From: Gloeocapsa sp. PCC 7428
Lineage (GTDB): Bacteria > Cyanobacteriota > Cyanobacteriia > Cyanobacteriales > Chroococcidiopsidaceae
Length of the DNA: 64,000 nucleotides
Assembly (NCBI RefSeq): GCF_000317555.1
Contig: NC_019745.1
Coordinates: 186,001 to 250,000 of the forward strand
Direction: 5' to 3'
Positions within the stretch are counted from its first letter, which is position 1. Each line of letters begins with the position of its first letter. The notes beneath the pieces are model-generated. The model did no database searches, had not been told where the DNA came from, and saw nothing but the letters and a program-made list of their open reading frames with translations. A program made the translations under genes and the position numbers. Shown one piece after another: positions 48,883 through 58,081 of this stretch.

Positions 48883-49073
48883 AATCAAGTTGCTAGTTTC
48901 TTAAATTGTAGTTGTGAGATTTTTATCAGAATTGTCAATAATCAATGGTTAAGGAGTAATAACAGTTAAATATTAACAGCTTTGACAAGATATTCGCAAA
49001 TTAAATACTACTATAAATTCTAGCAACTGTATTATATTATTTCAGTAATTTCATTAATTCACCTAGTACTAAA

Positions 49074-49499
49074 ATGACTCCAGAAGAGTATATGAGAATT
49101 GCCCTAGAAGAAGCAAAACAAGGAGATGCGCCCTATGGTGCAGTCATAGTTAAAGATAACAAAGTAGTAGCGGCAGCACATAATACAGTTAAACGCGATC
49201 GCGATCCATCAGCCCATGCAGAAATGAACGTTATTCGTAAACTGACATCGCAAATCAAAAATCCATCTTTAGCAGGATGCACAATATACACGACTGGGGA
49301 ACCTTGTCCAATGTGTGCCACAGTTTGTGTTTGGGCTGGTGTAGATGAAATCGTTTATGCAGTCTCTATTGAAGATTTAATGAGGATAAACCAAGCACAA
49401 ATTGATATCTCTTGTGAGGAAATTATTGCTAAGAGTTTTAGAGATATTAAGGTGACTAAAGGATTATTGAAAGAAGAGTGTTTAGAGTTATTTCAGTAG
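49074..49499 (+). CDS. Nucleoside/base deaminase (CMP/dCMP/guanine deaminase family)
   Basis: A 141-residue zinc deaminase with the ligand and catalytic motifs HAE (48-50) and PCPMC (77-81). Of the family members, the length and DEIVYAVSIEDL region are closest to guanine deaminase/GuaD-like or TadA-like proteins; sequence does not decide the substrate. TadA generally has an additional C-terminal RNA-binding part that I do not see. It is transcribed alone, convergent with the response regulator. Confidence 0.8.
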   Translation: MTPEEYMRIALEEAKQGDAPYGAVIVKDNKVVAAAHNTVKRDRDPSAHAEMNVIRKLTSQIKNPSLAGCTIYTTGEPCPMCATVCVWAGVDEIVYAVSIEDLMRINQAQIDISCEEIIAKSFRDIKVTKGLLKEECLELFQ

Positions 49500-49514
49500 T
49501 ATCATGACTCAGTA

Positions 49515-49700
49515 TGTGGACATCATTGTATATTACATTTGTTGAGATTGGGTAATGAGATATTTAGCACTTCTTCTGTTAGCATTTAGCAATTCTCCTA
49601 TTAGTTAATCACTAATTGCTAATAGCTAAGCGCTACTTATTACCAGTTACCAAGAACAAACCTTGTCGTTACGTTAATTTTTACCCAGTTACTTGTCAGA
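49515..49700 (+). repeat. Dispersed intergenic element, copy B
   Basis: Begins GTGGACATCATTG, has a GATTGGGTAATGAGA segment, AGCTAA-type units, a TTACCAGTTACCAAG heptamer pair, and ends TTACGTTAATTTTTACCC. Confidence 0.6.
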
Positions 49701-49735
49701 AAGATGTCTTGACTGATGACCTAATTTATAAAAAG

Positions 49736-50392
49736 CTAGCTTTTGATATTAGGATCTAGATGGTGTAGAAATGAATTAGCAAAAATTGCGGCTTGCGTGC
49801 GATCGCGCAAAGATAATCGATTCAAAATACTCGTGACGTGGTTTTTAACGGTTCCTTCCGAGATATGCAGCGTCTGGGCAATTTCACGGTTGCTTTCTCC
49901 TGCTGCAATTAACCGTAACACCTCGCGTTCTCTGGGCGTGAGTTCGCCCCAACCTGCGGGCGTTATTGCTGAGGGTTCTGGAACTTTTGCAATAATTTTC
50001 TCGACTAAACCGGGTCCAAGTTGAGTATAACCTTTATAAACTGCCCGAATTGCTGCGGCTAACTCTTCTGAAGGTGTATCTTTGAGTAGATAGCCCATCG
50101 CACCATTGCGAAGTGCAGCGGCAACATATTCATCATTATCAAAAGTCGTTAAGACAAGTACCTTTGTTTCAGGAAAATGCTGTGTAATTTCACGGGTTGC
50201 AGCGACACCATCCATAACAGGCATTCGTACATCCATTAATACCACATCAGGTTGCAACGTTTGCAGTAACTGCATTGCAGCTTGCCCATTTTCTGCTTCG
50301 CCCACAACCTGTAAATCTGGCTCTAATTCTAGTAAAGCTTTTAAACCTTGACGAATCAAATGTTGATCGTCAACGAGTAACAGGCGAATCAT
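49736..50392 (-). CDS. NarL/FixJ-family response regulator
   Basis: About 218 residues from the ATG at 50392 ([10 protein letters not shown]). Receiver domain with phospho-acceptor Asp near residue 54 ([14 protein letters not shown]), then a LuxR helix-turn-helix ([23 protein letters not shown]). The start overlaps the kinase stop by four bases (ATGA), so the pair is translationally coupled. The gene set is divergent from the Spy-like gene. Confidence 0.93.
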   Translation of the reverse strand: MIRLLLVDDQHLIRQGLKALLELEPDLQVVGEAENGQAAMQLLQTLQPDVVLMDVRMPVMDGVAATREITQHFPETKVLVLTTFDNDEYVAAALRNGAMGYLLKDTPSEELAAAIRAVYKGYTQLGPGLVEKIIAKVPEPSAITPAGWGELTPREREVLRLIAAGESNREIAQTLHISEGTVKNHVTSILNRLSLRDRTQAAIFANSFLHHLDPNIKS

Positions 50393-51594
50393 GCAACTAA
50401 CCTCGGCAAGGGAATTGTAGCAGTAATACAACAACCAGCGCCAGGCGTGCTACTCATTTGAAATTCTCCTTTTAAAGCGAGGATGCGATCGCGCATACTT
50501 TGCAGCCCAAATCCTGTAGTATTCTGGTTTAACGTAAATCCTTTACCATTGTCTTGAATTCTCAAGTGTAACGATTTTACGGTTGTCTGGATCTCAATTT
50601 TGACTTCATTTGCTGCTGCGTGTTTCCAAATATTCGTGAGTGACTCTTGGACAACACGGTACACGGCGGTTTGAACTTCAGCCGGAATCGGATGTTGCAG
50701 CGATATATGATAAGTTGGGGAAAATCCCCTAGAATGATGAAATTCAGTAACCAAAGCAGCGATCGCCGCCTCCAAAGATTGACCGTGCAGTGGATCAGAC
50801 CGCATCGCTGATACAGATTGTCGCACTTCGCGTAACGCTTGCGATCCAAGATTTTTTGCTTGCGCCAAGAAAGTTTGTGCTTTTGCAGGGTTAGATTGCC
50901 ACAATTTAAGCGCGGTTTCTAGCTGCAAGTTCAAAGCTGTTAAAGAATGTCCTAGCGAGTCATGGATATCACGCGCAATTCGGTTACGTTCTTGTAGTGT
51001 TGCTTGATCTTCAATCCGTAGCGCATATTGTCGCAGTTGTTCATTGGCGATCGCCAGTTTTTCTCTGATTTTTCTTTCTGCAAGCACAGCATTCATCAAC
51101 AACAATACAAATACTAAGCTTAATCCAAACGAAAGCGCAAAACTCAACAACGTAAATCGCAAACGTTCTTGCAACACTGGCACATCAGGAACGTGTTGAA
51201 ATCGATGAATTAATGTGAGGACAAATAAAACAAACGATAAACTAGTTACAACAATCCGTCCTGGTAATTGAAAGATTAGACAACTACGGATAACAAGAAT
51301 AATATAAAGAAATGGAAAAAGCCTAATTCCTCTGCCACTCACAATTCCAGCAAACAGAATAAATAAAATTTCTAACGCAGTATAAAGTATTTTATGTATT
51401 GACTTTCCTGTCGGCATTCGCAAGCCCAGTAGCCCAAAGCCAACTAAACTAATCAGTGTTAAAGATGGTAAAGTATGAAAGCGACGAAAGTGTATCGATA
51501 AAGCTTCTGTAATCGCAACCGTGAATAAAAGTAGCCATTCTAATAACAGTAAAAACGGCAAAGGGTGTGTACTAATTTGAATTGGACGACTCAT
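50389..51594 (-). CDS. NarL-type sensor histidine kinase (HisKA_3)
   Basis: A 401-residue kinase. About five membrane helices occupy residues 15-175; no large periplasmic domain is seen. The dimerisation domain HisKA_3 has H211 in [11 protein letters not shown], and the ATPase domain ends with [11 protein letters not shown]. It partners the response regulator that overlaps its end. An Spy/CpxP-like periplasmic gene lies divergently about 230 bp away, so envelope stress or metal could be the signal; this is an inference. Confidence 0.92.
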   Translation of the reverse strand: MSRPIQISTHPLPFLLLLEWLLLFTVAITEALSIHFRRFHTLPSLTLISLVGFGLLGLRMPTGKSIHKILYTALEILFILFAGIVSGRGIRLFPFLYIILVIRSCLIFQLPGRIVVTSLSFVLFVLTLIHRFQHVPDVPVLQERLRFTLLSFALSFGLSLVFVLLLMNAVLAERKIREKLAIANEQLRQYALRIEDQATLQERNRIARDIHDSLGHSLTALNLQLETALKLWQSNPAKAQTFLAQAKNLGSQALREVRQSVSAMRSDPLHGQSLEAAIAALVTEFHHSRGFSPTYHISLQHPIPAEVQTAVYRVVQESLTNIWKHAAANEVKIEIQTTVKSLHLRIQDNGKGFTLNQNTTGFGLQSMRDRILALKGEFQMSSTPGAGCCITATIPLPRLVA

Positions 51595-51826
51595 AATTAT
51601 TATAGATGTACGAGTAATTTAGAGATAGAACAAAATCAAAGCAGCTATTAGAAGTTTGTGTAAAAGCTTCTTGACTTAATACTAATTACCTCAGTTTACA
51701 TTTATTGTTCTTTTACCTAGTAGTGAATACATGACTTTAGTCATGGTTAAATTCGTGACTTTTTCCTCATGCTACTCAGGAAGACAAGTTTATAGGATGG
51801 TGACATCACACATAAGGAAGTTAACA

Positions 51827-52291
51827 ATGATGTCGCGATCAAAAAAAGTCAAATTTATGTCGCTGTTGGCTGGTGCAGTAGCACTTTCTACCGTCTTCGC
51901 ACCTTTAGCAATCAATGCACAACCTGCTGCACCTCAAGTAGGACAACGTGCTGGTAGAGGAATGGGCAAAATGGCAGGTATTGAACTTTCTGCGGAACAA
52001 CAAGCCCAAATGGAACAAATCCGCAACGAAACACGCACTCAAATCGAAGCCGTTCTTACCCCCGAACAACGCCAACAGTGGCAAGCGGCAACTCAAAACG
52101 GGCAGCGCCGACGCGGTGCAATGGCTAGCTTAAATCTATCCGAAGCGCAAAGAACTCAAATTCGCCAGATTATGCAATCCTCAAAAGAGCGAGTCACAGC
52201 GGTTCTGACTCCCGAACAACGCCAGCAAATTGAGCAAAGAATGCAGCAGTGGCGTCAACAGCGTCAGCAACGCAATCAAACAAGCAATTAG
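51827..52291 (+). CDS. Spy/CpxP-family periplasmic protein
   Basis: About 154 residues from the ATG at 51827, which has a good AAGGA site 7 nt before it; upstream in-frame ATG codons are weaker. A Sec signal (cleavage near INAQP) is followed by two helical repeats, each with the LTPEQRQQ motif (LTxxQ signature of the Spy/CpxP family). Spy is an ATP-independent chaperone; CpxP inhibits a sensor kinase. It is divergent from the NarL-type kinase pair, which may control it. Confidence 0.85.
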   Translation: MMSRSKKVKFMSLLAGAVALSTVFAPLAINAQPAAPQVGQRAGRGMGKMAGIELSAEQQAQMEQIRNETRTQIEAVLTPEQRQQWQAATQNGQRRRGAMASLNLSEAQRTQIRQIMQSSKERVTAVLTPEQRQQIEQRMQQWRQQRQQRNQTSN

Positions 52292-52504
52292 CGACTAGCA
52301 ATCAGCTTTTAGCTAAACCTTAAGATAAATCAGAGACCAAGAACTGTTGCTGCCGAGCATTTCTGATTTAACCTTGAAATCAATTAAAGGACAAAAGACC
52401 GCAAATTGCCTCTAAATGGTCTTGTAGTAGCTAATTGCTAACAGTCAACAGCCAATCGCTTTGACTAACAACCCCTCCGGTAGTATTTTTGAACTGGGGA
52501 GAAT
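52292..52504. other. Spacer before the cobalamin riboswitch
   Basis: No gene. AGCTAATTGCTAACAG-type repeat units are visible near 52430. The promoter of the riboswitch-cbiX transcript must be at about 52440-52510. Confidence 0.4.
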
Positions 52505-52655
52505 CAGTTAAGATAACAAGGCACAAGTGATCTGTCATAGTATAGGGAAACTTCGGTGTAAATCCGAGGCTGTGCCGCAGCTGTAAAAGAAGTTATGAGT
52601 CAATTATCCAACTCAAAACTTTCTCAAGCCAGAATGCCTAACTGTGACTTGCTCA
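52505..52655 (+). promoter_or_regulatory. Cobalamin (B12) riboswitch
   Basis: The conserved core is visible in order: GGGAAACTTCGGTGTAAATCCG (52545-52566 region), the B12-box-like GCCGCAGCTGTAA (52574-52586), and AAGCCAGAATGCCTAAC (about 52626-52642). It precedes the cbiX start by about 50 bases. Adenosylcobalamin binding usually lowers expression of the downstream gene. I see no clear terminator, so control is probably at translation initiation; that is an inference. Confidence 0.92.
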
Positions 52656-52698
52656 CACTATTTCCTGCGTTGCACAGGAACGGAGCACTTAGTTAAGG

Positions 52699-53688
52699 AT
52701 GCCTACGATTAACACACTTAATTCCACTCTGCAAGAAACCCCAGTTAGTACAATTCATCTACCCCCCTTACCGTTACGTCGCCCGTTACTGATGATTGGT
52801 CACGGTACCAGAGATGCAGCAGGGCGACAAAGCGTTTTAGACTTTGCGGCTGCCTATCAAGCCTTAGATACTTCTAGACCTGTTGTACCTTGTTTTTTAG
52901 AACTGACAGGTCCGACGATTCAAGAAGGCGTCGATCAGTGTGTTGCTCAAGGATATACTGAACTTTCCGCCTTACCAATTTTGTTATTTGCGGCGCGGCA
53001 TAATAAATTTGACGTTACTAACGAACTCGACCGCGCGCGTCAACGCCATCCTCAAGTGAAATTTCACTACGGGCGGCATTTTGGTATTACACCAGGAATA
53101 ATCGATTTATGGCGATCGCGTCTTGCTGAAGTTGACGCTCCGCAGTATAGTCGCGCTGATACAGTTTTGTTATTTGTCGGTCGCGGTTCGAGCGATCCTG
53201 ATGCTAACGGCGATGTTTACAAACTAGCGCGAATTCTTTGGGAAGGTAGCGGCTATCAAACCGTAGAAACCTGCTTTATTGGGATTACCCATCCTCGCCT
53301 TGAAGAAGGTTTCCGCCGCGCGCGACTTTACCAGCCCAAGCGGATTATTGTACTTCCTTACTTTCTCTTCACTGGAATACTCGTCAACAAGATCTTTGAT
53401 ATCGCTGCGCAGCAACAAGCGCAATATCCAGAGATGGCTATTACCTGTCTTCCAGAAATGGGACTACATCCGCAGTTATTTTCGATTTTGCGCGATCGCG
53501 AAATTGAAACTCAACTCGGCAACGTGCAGATGAACTGTGAAATGTGCAAGTTTCGCCTAGCAGCCCTAAATAGCCACGATCATCACCATCACCATCACGA
53601 TCATCACAGTCACGACCACTCACATCCAGTAATAGATCCTTACGCTGAACCTGAACAATATCACCAAAAAATTTGGCAAGTTCCTTAA
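52699..53688 (+). CDS. cbiX: Sirohydrochlorin cobaltochelatase, long two-domain form
   Basis: A 329-residue CbiX that inserts Co(II) (or Fe in other family members) into sirohydrochlorin, the branch point to B12 or siroheme. Two CbiX/chelatase modules are joined: the first contains [13 protein letters not shown] with the metal-binding His, the second [26 protein letters not shown] with C280 and C283 follows, then a very His-rich tail (H293-H309). The long-form features MxCxxC plus His tail are known from the Bacillus enzyme, where an iron-sulfur cluster and cobalt binding were proposed. It is riboswitch-controlled. Confidence 0.92.
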   Translation: MPTINTLNSTLQETPVSTIHLPPLPLRRPLLMIGHGTRDAAGRQSVLDFAAAYQALDTSRPVVPCFLELTGPTIQEGVDQCVAQGYTELSALPILLFAARHNKFDVTNELDRARQRHPQVKFHYGRHFGITPGIIDLWRSRLAEVDAPQYSRADTVLLFVGRGSSDPDANGDVYKLARILWEGSGYQTVETCFIGITHPRLEEGFRRARLYQPKRIIVLPYFLFTGILVNKIFDIAAQQQAQYPEMAITCLPEMGLHPQLFSILRDREIETQLGNVQMNCEMCKFRLAALNSHDHHHHHHDHHSHDHSHPVIDPYAEPEQYHQKIWQVP

Positions 53689-53704
53689 GAGAGATCAGTA
53701 ATTG

Positions 53705-53747
53705 GCTATCAGCAGCAAAAATAAATATATTCTGTCATGCTGATAGC
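53705..53747 (+). other. 10-bp inverted repeat just before sipA
   Basis: GCTATCAGCA (53705-53714) and TGCTGATAGC (53738-53747) form a perfect stem with a 23-nt loop, ending 12 bp before the sipA ATG. It could affect sipA translation or mark a repeat. Confidence 0.6.
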
Positions 53748-53759
53748 TGAAGCCCAGTT

Positions 53760-54071
53760 ATGTCTAAAGAATTTGTCGTTGGTGAAACAGTACGCGTCGT
53801 AGCACTACCACCCTACTTAAAGACAGCTGATCCTATGCCAATGTTACGCCCACCAGACGTGGTTCAAATTGGTGAGGAAGGCATTGTCATGGATCGCCGT
53901 CCTGGCGGATATTGGAGCGTTCGCTTTACGCGAGGCACTTTTTTGATCGACAGTCAATATATCGAAGCAGCTAGCAGTTCAGATGAGCCACCATCGACTA
54001 GCCATTTAGAGCAAGCAACAATAAATCAAGTTGACACGCAACTACAAAGCGATGAAGATGGCATCTCCTGA
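53760..54071 (+). CDS. sipA: NblS-interacting protein SipA (DUF3148)
   Basis: A 103-residue small protein. The segment VGETVRVVALPPYLKTADPMPMLRPPDVV and MDRRPGGYWSVRF matches SipA, which binds the ATPase domain of the sensor kinase NblS and tunes its activity in high light and nutrient stress. The ~30 residues after the SH3-like domain are acidic and extra compared with short SipA proteins. It follows cbiX by 71 bp; co-transcription is possible but a hairpin intervenes. Confidence 0.85.
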   Translation: MSKEFVVGETVRVVALPPYLKTADPMPMLRPPDVVQIGEEGIVMDRRPGGYWSVRFTRGTFLIDSQYIEAASSSDEPPSTSHLEQATINQVDTQLQSDEDGIS

Positions 54072-54108
54072 TGTAAACTTATGTTAAGTTGAGCTTTTCA
54101 TTTGTACC

Positions 54109-54663
54109 ATGCTGTCTCGTCGCCGTCTGCTTCGCACAATTGCCTGCTGGTGTATTGCGTTATCTACTTTGTTTTTTGCCTCACCAAGCTTCGCAATCGG
54201 AGGTAAACTTCCTTTACTTGACCAACCCGCACCAGAATTTACTTTACCAACCAACACGGGAGATGGCGAGATTGCACTTGCTGATTTGCGCGGTAAGTGG
54301 GTGGTATTGTACTTTTACCCCAAAGACTTTACAGCAGGTTGTACTTTAGAAGCGCGACGTTTTCAGCAAGATTTACCAAAATACACGGCACAAAATGTCC
54401 AAATTATTGGTGTCAGCGCTGATTCTGTAGATTCCCATGCCGAGTTTTGCGACTCAGAAGGTCTAAAATTTCCTCTACTCGCAGATACGACAGGCGAAGT
54501 CAGTAAAGCCTATGGTTCTTGGTTGGGTAATCTCTCGGTACGACATAGTTTCATCATTGACCCAAATGGTATTCTCCGCGCCACCTTCGTCAAGGTCAAT
54601 CCCGCAATTCACAGTACAGAAGTGTTATCTCGTCTGACTGAATTACAAGCAACGGTGTCTTAA
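54109..54663 (+). CDS. Exported peroxiredoxin (PrxQ/BCP type)
   Basis: 184 residues. An N-terminal signal (RRRLLRT then a hydrophobic core, cleavage near SFAIG) indicates lumen or periplasm targeting; the RRRLL start has a Tat-like look. The catalytic motif is FTAGCT with peroxidatic C78. The common resolving Cys five residues later is absent (ARRF in its place), and C114 in EFCDSEGLKF is the likely alternative resolving cysteine. It reduces hydroperoxides with thioredoxin. Confidence 0.9.
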   Translation: MLSRRRLLRTIACWCIALSTLFFASPSFAIGGKLPLLDQPAPEFTLPTNTGDGEIALADLRGKWVVLYFYPKDFTAGCTLEARRFQQDLPKYTAQNVQIIGVSADSVDSHAEFCDSEGLKFPLLADTTGEVSKAYGSWLGNLSVRHSFIIDPNGILRATFVKVNPAIHSTEVLSRLTELQATVS

Positions 54664-54708
54664 GGAATAAATGCCTACGACACGCAAACGCGAACAAAAC
54701 TCTTTCAC

Positions 54709-54740
54709 TAGCTACTAACCACTAACTACTCACTACTAGA
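54709..54740. repeat. CTACTAACCACTAACTACTCACTAC heptamer tract
   Basis: Degenerate seven-base units (ACTAACC, ACTAACT, ACTCACT) before the next gene. Confidence 0.55.
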
Positions 54741-54775
54741 TACAATGTCTCTAAATTGCTTCTTGGAGACTGTCT

Positions 54776-55282
54776 ATGGATTGGGAATCAGACACGCGTG
54801 TCAAAAAAAAGGCGCGTACTCAAGCTATCCAACAGTACAAGCCCCTCGTAACATTGCGCGATACAGAAGCACTACTACGTCGCAATACTGTAGCACTGCT
54901 CATGCCTATTGTGCCGTTGTCGGTAGAATATCGTTTGCAACGAGCATCAAAACTCGCAGAAGAATCACTAGCTGAGTTAGCAGAAATTGATCTTGACGCG
55001 ATTAGTGAAACCGAATTGCAACCAGCCCGCATTCTAATTGGCTTGAGTTTTGTCGGGTTTGGCGCGCTATCTACTGCCTTGTTGCTACTTTACCTATCTA
55101 CTTTGCATCCTGAACTTGACTCGATCGCACAAATACGGCGCTATTGGCATCAATACATCTGGTTTGTCTGTCTCGGTGTAGCAGGATTATTTGTACTCGG
55201 TAGAGAAGCAATGCGATCGCCTCACCTTGATGTGTCTTCACCGCAAAAGATTGGTTGGGATGATGAATCAAGTTGGCAGTAA
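54776..55282 (+). CDS. Membrane protein of unknown function (two helices)
   Basis: A 168-residue protein with a GGAG site 7 nt before the ATG. The first 95 residues are charged and mostly helical (RDTEALLRRNTVALLMPIVPL...); two hydrophobic helices follow at about 85-105 and 128-145 (IWFVCLGVAGLFVLG). The C-terminus is soluble. I do not recognise the family and no motif suggests a function. Confidence 0.65.
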   Translation: MDWESDTRVKKKARTQAIQQYKPLVTLRDTEALLRRNTVALLMPIVPLSVEYRLQRASKLAEESLAELAEIDLDAISETELQPARILIGLSFVGFGALSTALLLLYLSTLHPELDSIAQIRRYWHQYIWFVCLGVAGLFVLGREAMRSPHLDVSSPQKIGWDDESSWQ

Positions 55283-55290
55283 CGTTAAGT

Positions 55291-55325
55291 AAAAAAAACG
55301 CCCTGCCACTGTGTCATGGCAAGGC
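55291..55325 (-). terminator. Rho-independent terminator on the minus strand
   Basis: On the minus strand a 9-bp stem GCCTTGCCA / TGGCAGGGC (one G-T wobble) with an 8-nt loop is followed by G and eight T residues. It probably ends the transcript of the 55534-55953 gene, leaving a ~200-nt 3' tail. Confidence 0.8.
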
Positions 55326-55533
55326 AGTTAGTGGTGTGAGGAGCAGACTTTATGTCTACTTATAGATAAGCATAATAAATGCATATGGCAGGTTGGTGGC
55401 AGTAAGATTGCAATACTGTGACAAAAGAATTCCGAGAGATTAAAAACCGCGATCGCTGTCAGCTGCAAAATGGTTAGTCGGTAACTGAATAAGTTTGACG
55501 CACCACGAGCGATCTCGCAGTGCAGACATTAAT

Positions 55534-55953
55534 TTAAGCTTCAACATCGGATGCTAGAAGTTTTGACACCTCTGCATGGGCTAGTACGGCAGCTGGTTCT
55601 TGCTGTAGCGCATGATAATACTTGCGCTCGAAAGCGTTACCTAGTTCTGATGGCATCAGCAATTCGCGGACATCACGCATCAATTCTTGGAGATCGTCAT
55701 GCAATATTGGTTCATCTGCTGAAAGCATTTCATCAATATGCACAATTAGCTCAGAAATGCGATGTAGCCACGCAAATTGTTCATGCTCAATGACAAGTTG
55801 CAGTAACTCTCCACTCGATACGCGTCCGCGTCTTTGTTCATAATTAATGCGTTCTGCTTGTAGCAAACAAGCGTGGAGGTGCAGTAGTTTATTGCGTAAA
55901 CTGCGTAGATACTGATGTTGCCGTATTCTGCGGAAAAGTTGATTAGAAGTCAA
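55534..55953 (-). CDS. Helical protein of unknown function, TTG start
   Basis: 139 residues, almost all predicted helix with a QxxxR-rich N-terminus (FRRIRQHQYLRSLRNKLLHLHA). No ATG exists in the frame; the TTG at 55953 has an AGGAGG ribosome site with a 10-nt gap. That same site abuts a seven-codon minicistron starting at ATG (55963). I do not recognise the family. Neighbours give no clue. Confidence 0.6.
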   Translation of the reverse strand: MTSNQLFRRIRQHQYLRSLRNKLLHLHACLLQAERINYEQRRGRVSSGELLQLVIEHEQFAWLHRISELIVHIDEMLSADEPILHDDLQELMRDVRELLMPSELGNAFERKYYHALQQEPAAVLAHAEVSKLLASDVEA

Positions 55954-56339
55954 TGGAATCCATCCTCCTGTTACGATAGTCTTCGATAGCTGAAATTAGG
56001 TTTACTGGAAAATTCTTATTACAAATGCACAATAGCGGCTGACTTGTTGGTTATTTGGTGTCCTGATATATTTGCCATTTCGTGCTACAGATAAATAGCC
56101 TATCTCCCACGCGCTTTTCGCCTATTCTAAATAAGCCTGCGCTTTTTGGTACATCAGTGAAGTATCTTATGCCACTGTTACAAGCTATCTAATCTTGGCA
56201 ATGGTTCGCAATTCCTCACGAGTGCGATCGCGCTTTCTACTCTTGTTATCTATATGATTAATCATATATTAAAATAGTTGTATATTAAAGGTAACAATTA
56301 TTACTATTAAACGAACTGAAAGATTCGGAAAACCGCCTC
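55954..56339. other. Divergent spacer between the helical protein and PadR genes
   Basis: No gene seen. AT-rich around 56240-56300 with CATATATTAAAATAG and TATATTAAAGG; likely includes the padR promoter. Confidence 0.4.
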
Positions 56340-56885
56340 ATGTCACTAGCATACGCAATTTTAGGTTTTCTACGAAAAGAAGCAATGACAGGCTACGAGC
56401 TTAAAAATCAATGTTTCGATCAAACCATTGCGCATTTGTGGCGTGCAGATCAAGCGCAGATTTATAAAACGCTCGATAAGTTAGTAGAAAGCGGTTGGAT
56501 CGCTTGCAAAATTGAAACACAACGCGATCGCCCGCATCGCAAAGTATACAGTATTACAGAAATTGGAAAAGCTGAGCTTTGGAAGTGGCTGCAATGCCAT
56601 CAACCGTTACCAACAATCCGCGAACCTTTGCTCATTCAATTATTTTTCGGCGCTGAATTATCCAATGAAGCAATTGTGCATTTGCTCAAACAGGAACTCG
56701 TAGCGCATCAAAAAAAACTTGCTGATTGTGACCAAATCACGTTACCTCCTTTAGAGGATGCATCGACAAATCGCGATCAAAAGATGCAACAGTTAGTCCT
56801 AGAACTGGTTAAGCAAAAAGAACAAACATACATCAACTGGCTCCGTACCGCAATTGATGTCGTGAGTCACCAGCAAGAAGCATGA
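56340..56885 (+). CDS. PadR-family transcriptional regulator
   Basis: A 181-residue regulator. It starts MSLAYAILGFLRKEAMTGYELKNQ, the PadR winged-helix signature, with the wing RPHRKVYSITEIGKAEL. A C-terminal helical dimerisation domain (about 90-175, LLKQELVAHQKKLADC) is of the Vir/AphA type. PadR proteins usually repress genes for detoxification or phenolic acid stress. The DUF5996 gene follows 251 bp downstream on the same strand and might be a target. Confidence 0.9.
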   Translation: MSLAYAILGFLRKEAMTGYELKNQCFDQTIAHLWRADQAQIYKTLDKLVESGWIACKIETQRDRPHRKVYSITEIGKAELWKWLQCHQPLPTIREPLLIQLFFGAELSNEAIVHLLKQELVAHQKKLADCDQITLPPLEDASTNRDQKMQQLVLELVKQKEQTYINWLRTAIDVVSHQQEA

Positions 56886-57136
56886 GTGCAATTGTCCCTT
56901 TATTAACGATGCCATTTGAAAACATCTGTTATAGCAGGGGTCAGTGTTAAACTCTAGTCGGTACTTTGCCGTGCGACGACCGCATAAACACGGTCAAAGA
57001 GATCACTACGAGCTTCTATCAATGTCCTAACTTTACTCTATTGACTAGGGCTATAACAAGAGAAGCCTTAGAGTTTGGTTTAATCTAAAAAGCAGTTGTC
57101 TGTCATCCCTTCTCTCTTCACACAGAGGTATTTATC

Positions 57137-58066
57137 ATGGCTGATTTGCTGCCTAACACGCTTGTAAACAATCCTTGGTCAAGCCTACCCGTTGTGGCGT
57201 GGCAAGATACGTATGCAACGCTACATATGTGGACTCAAATCATCGGCAAAATTCGGCTAGCGTTGGCTCCCAAACTTAACCATTGGTGGCATTCAACTTT
57301 GTACGTCACGCCGCGCGGACTCACAACTGGCTGTATACCTTATAACACGCGTACCTTTGTCATAAGCTTCGACTTTTTGGCGCACAATCTACAGATCGAA
57401 ACAAGCGACGGCATTAGCCAAACAATACCCCTTGCGCCGCGTACAGTAGCAGACTTTTATCAAGAGGTGATGGATACTCTGCACAAGAGTAGAATAGAAG
57501 TGCGCATTTGGACAATGCCCCAAGAAGTGGCTGAGCCAATTCCGTTCGAGCGCGATCGCCAACACGCATCTTACGATCCGCAAGCTGTACAAAAGTTTTG
57601 GCAAATTCTTATACAAGCCGATCGCTTAATGAATGTATTTCGCTCGCGCTTTATTGGCAAATGTAGTCCTGTACACTTTTTCTGGGGTAGTTTTGACTTG
57701 GCTGTCACGCGCTTTTCTGGACGTGTAGCCCCAGAACATCCAGGGGGAATTCCCAATATGGCAGATTGGGTGACGCGCGAGGCATATTCGCACGAAGTAA
57801 GTAGCTGTGGCTTTTGGTTTGGGGGAGGGACAGTCACAGAACCAATTTTTTACTCTTACGCCTATCCTGAACCTGAAAAGTTTCGCGATTATCCAATTCA
57901 ACCCCAGGAGGCATTCTACAGTCCAGATTTGCAAGAATTTGTTTTGCCTTATACAGCAGTGCAGCAAGCAGACGAGCCCGATGCGATCGTTCTTGCATTC
58001 TTCCAAAGTACTTACGAAGCAGCAGCAAATCTATCTAGCTGGGATCACCCCGCGCTAGAGCGGTAA
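57137..58066 (+). CDS. DUF5996-family protein
   Basis: A 309-residue soluble protein with a good GAGGT site before the ATG. It begins NPWSSLPVVAWQDTYATLHMWTQI and contains WHSTLYVTPRGLTT and FFWGSFDLAVTRFSGR, pattern typical of DUF5996, a family of unknown function found in diverse bacteria. HxxW and DLAVTRF segments are conserved as I recall. It is preceded by PadR but separated by a 251-bp spacer. Confidence 0.78.
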   Translation: MADLLPNTLVNNPWSSLPVVAWQDTYATLHMWTQIIGKIRLALAPKLNHWWHSTLYVTPRGLTTGCIPYNTRTFVISFDFLAHNLQIETSDGISQTIPLAPRTVADFYQEVMDTLHKSRIEVRIWTMPQEVAEPIPFERDRQHASYDPQAVQKFWQILIQADRLMNVFRSRFIGKCSPVHFFWGSFDLAVTRFSGRVAPEHPGGIPNMADWVTREAYSHEVSSCGFWFGGGTVTEPIFYSYAYPEPEKFRDYPIQPQEAFYSPDLQEFVLPYTAVQQADEPDAIVLAFFQSTYEAAANLSSWDHPALER

Positions 58067-58081
58067 TACTGGTTAGTTACA

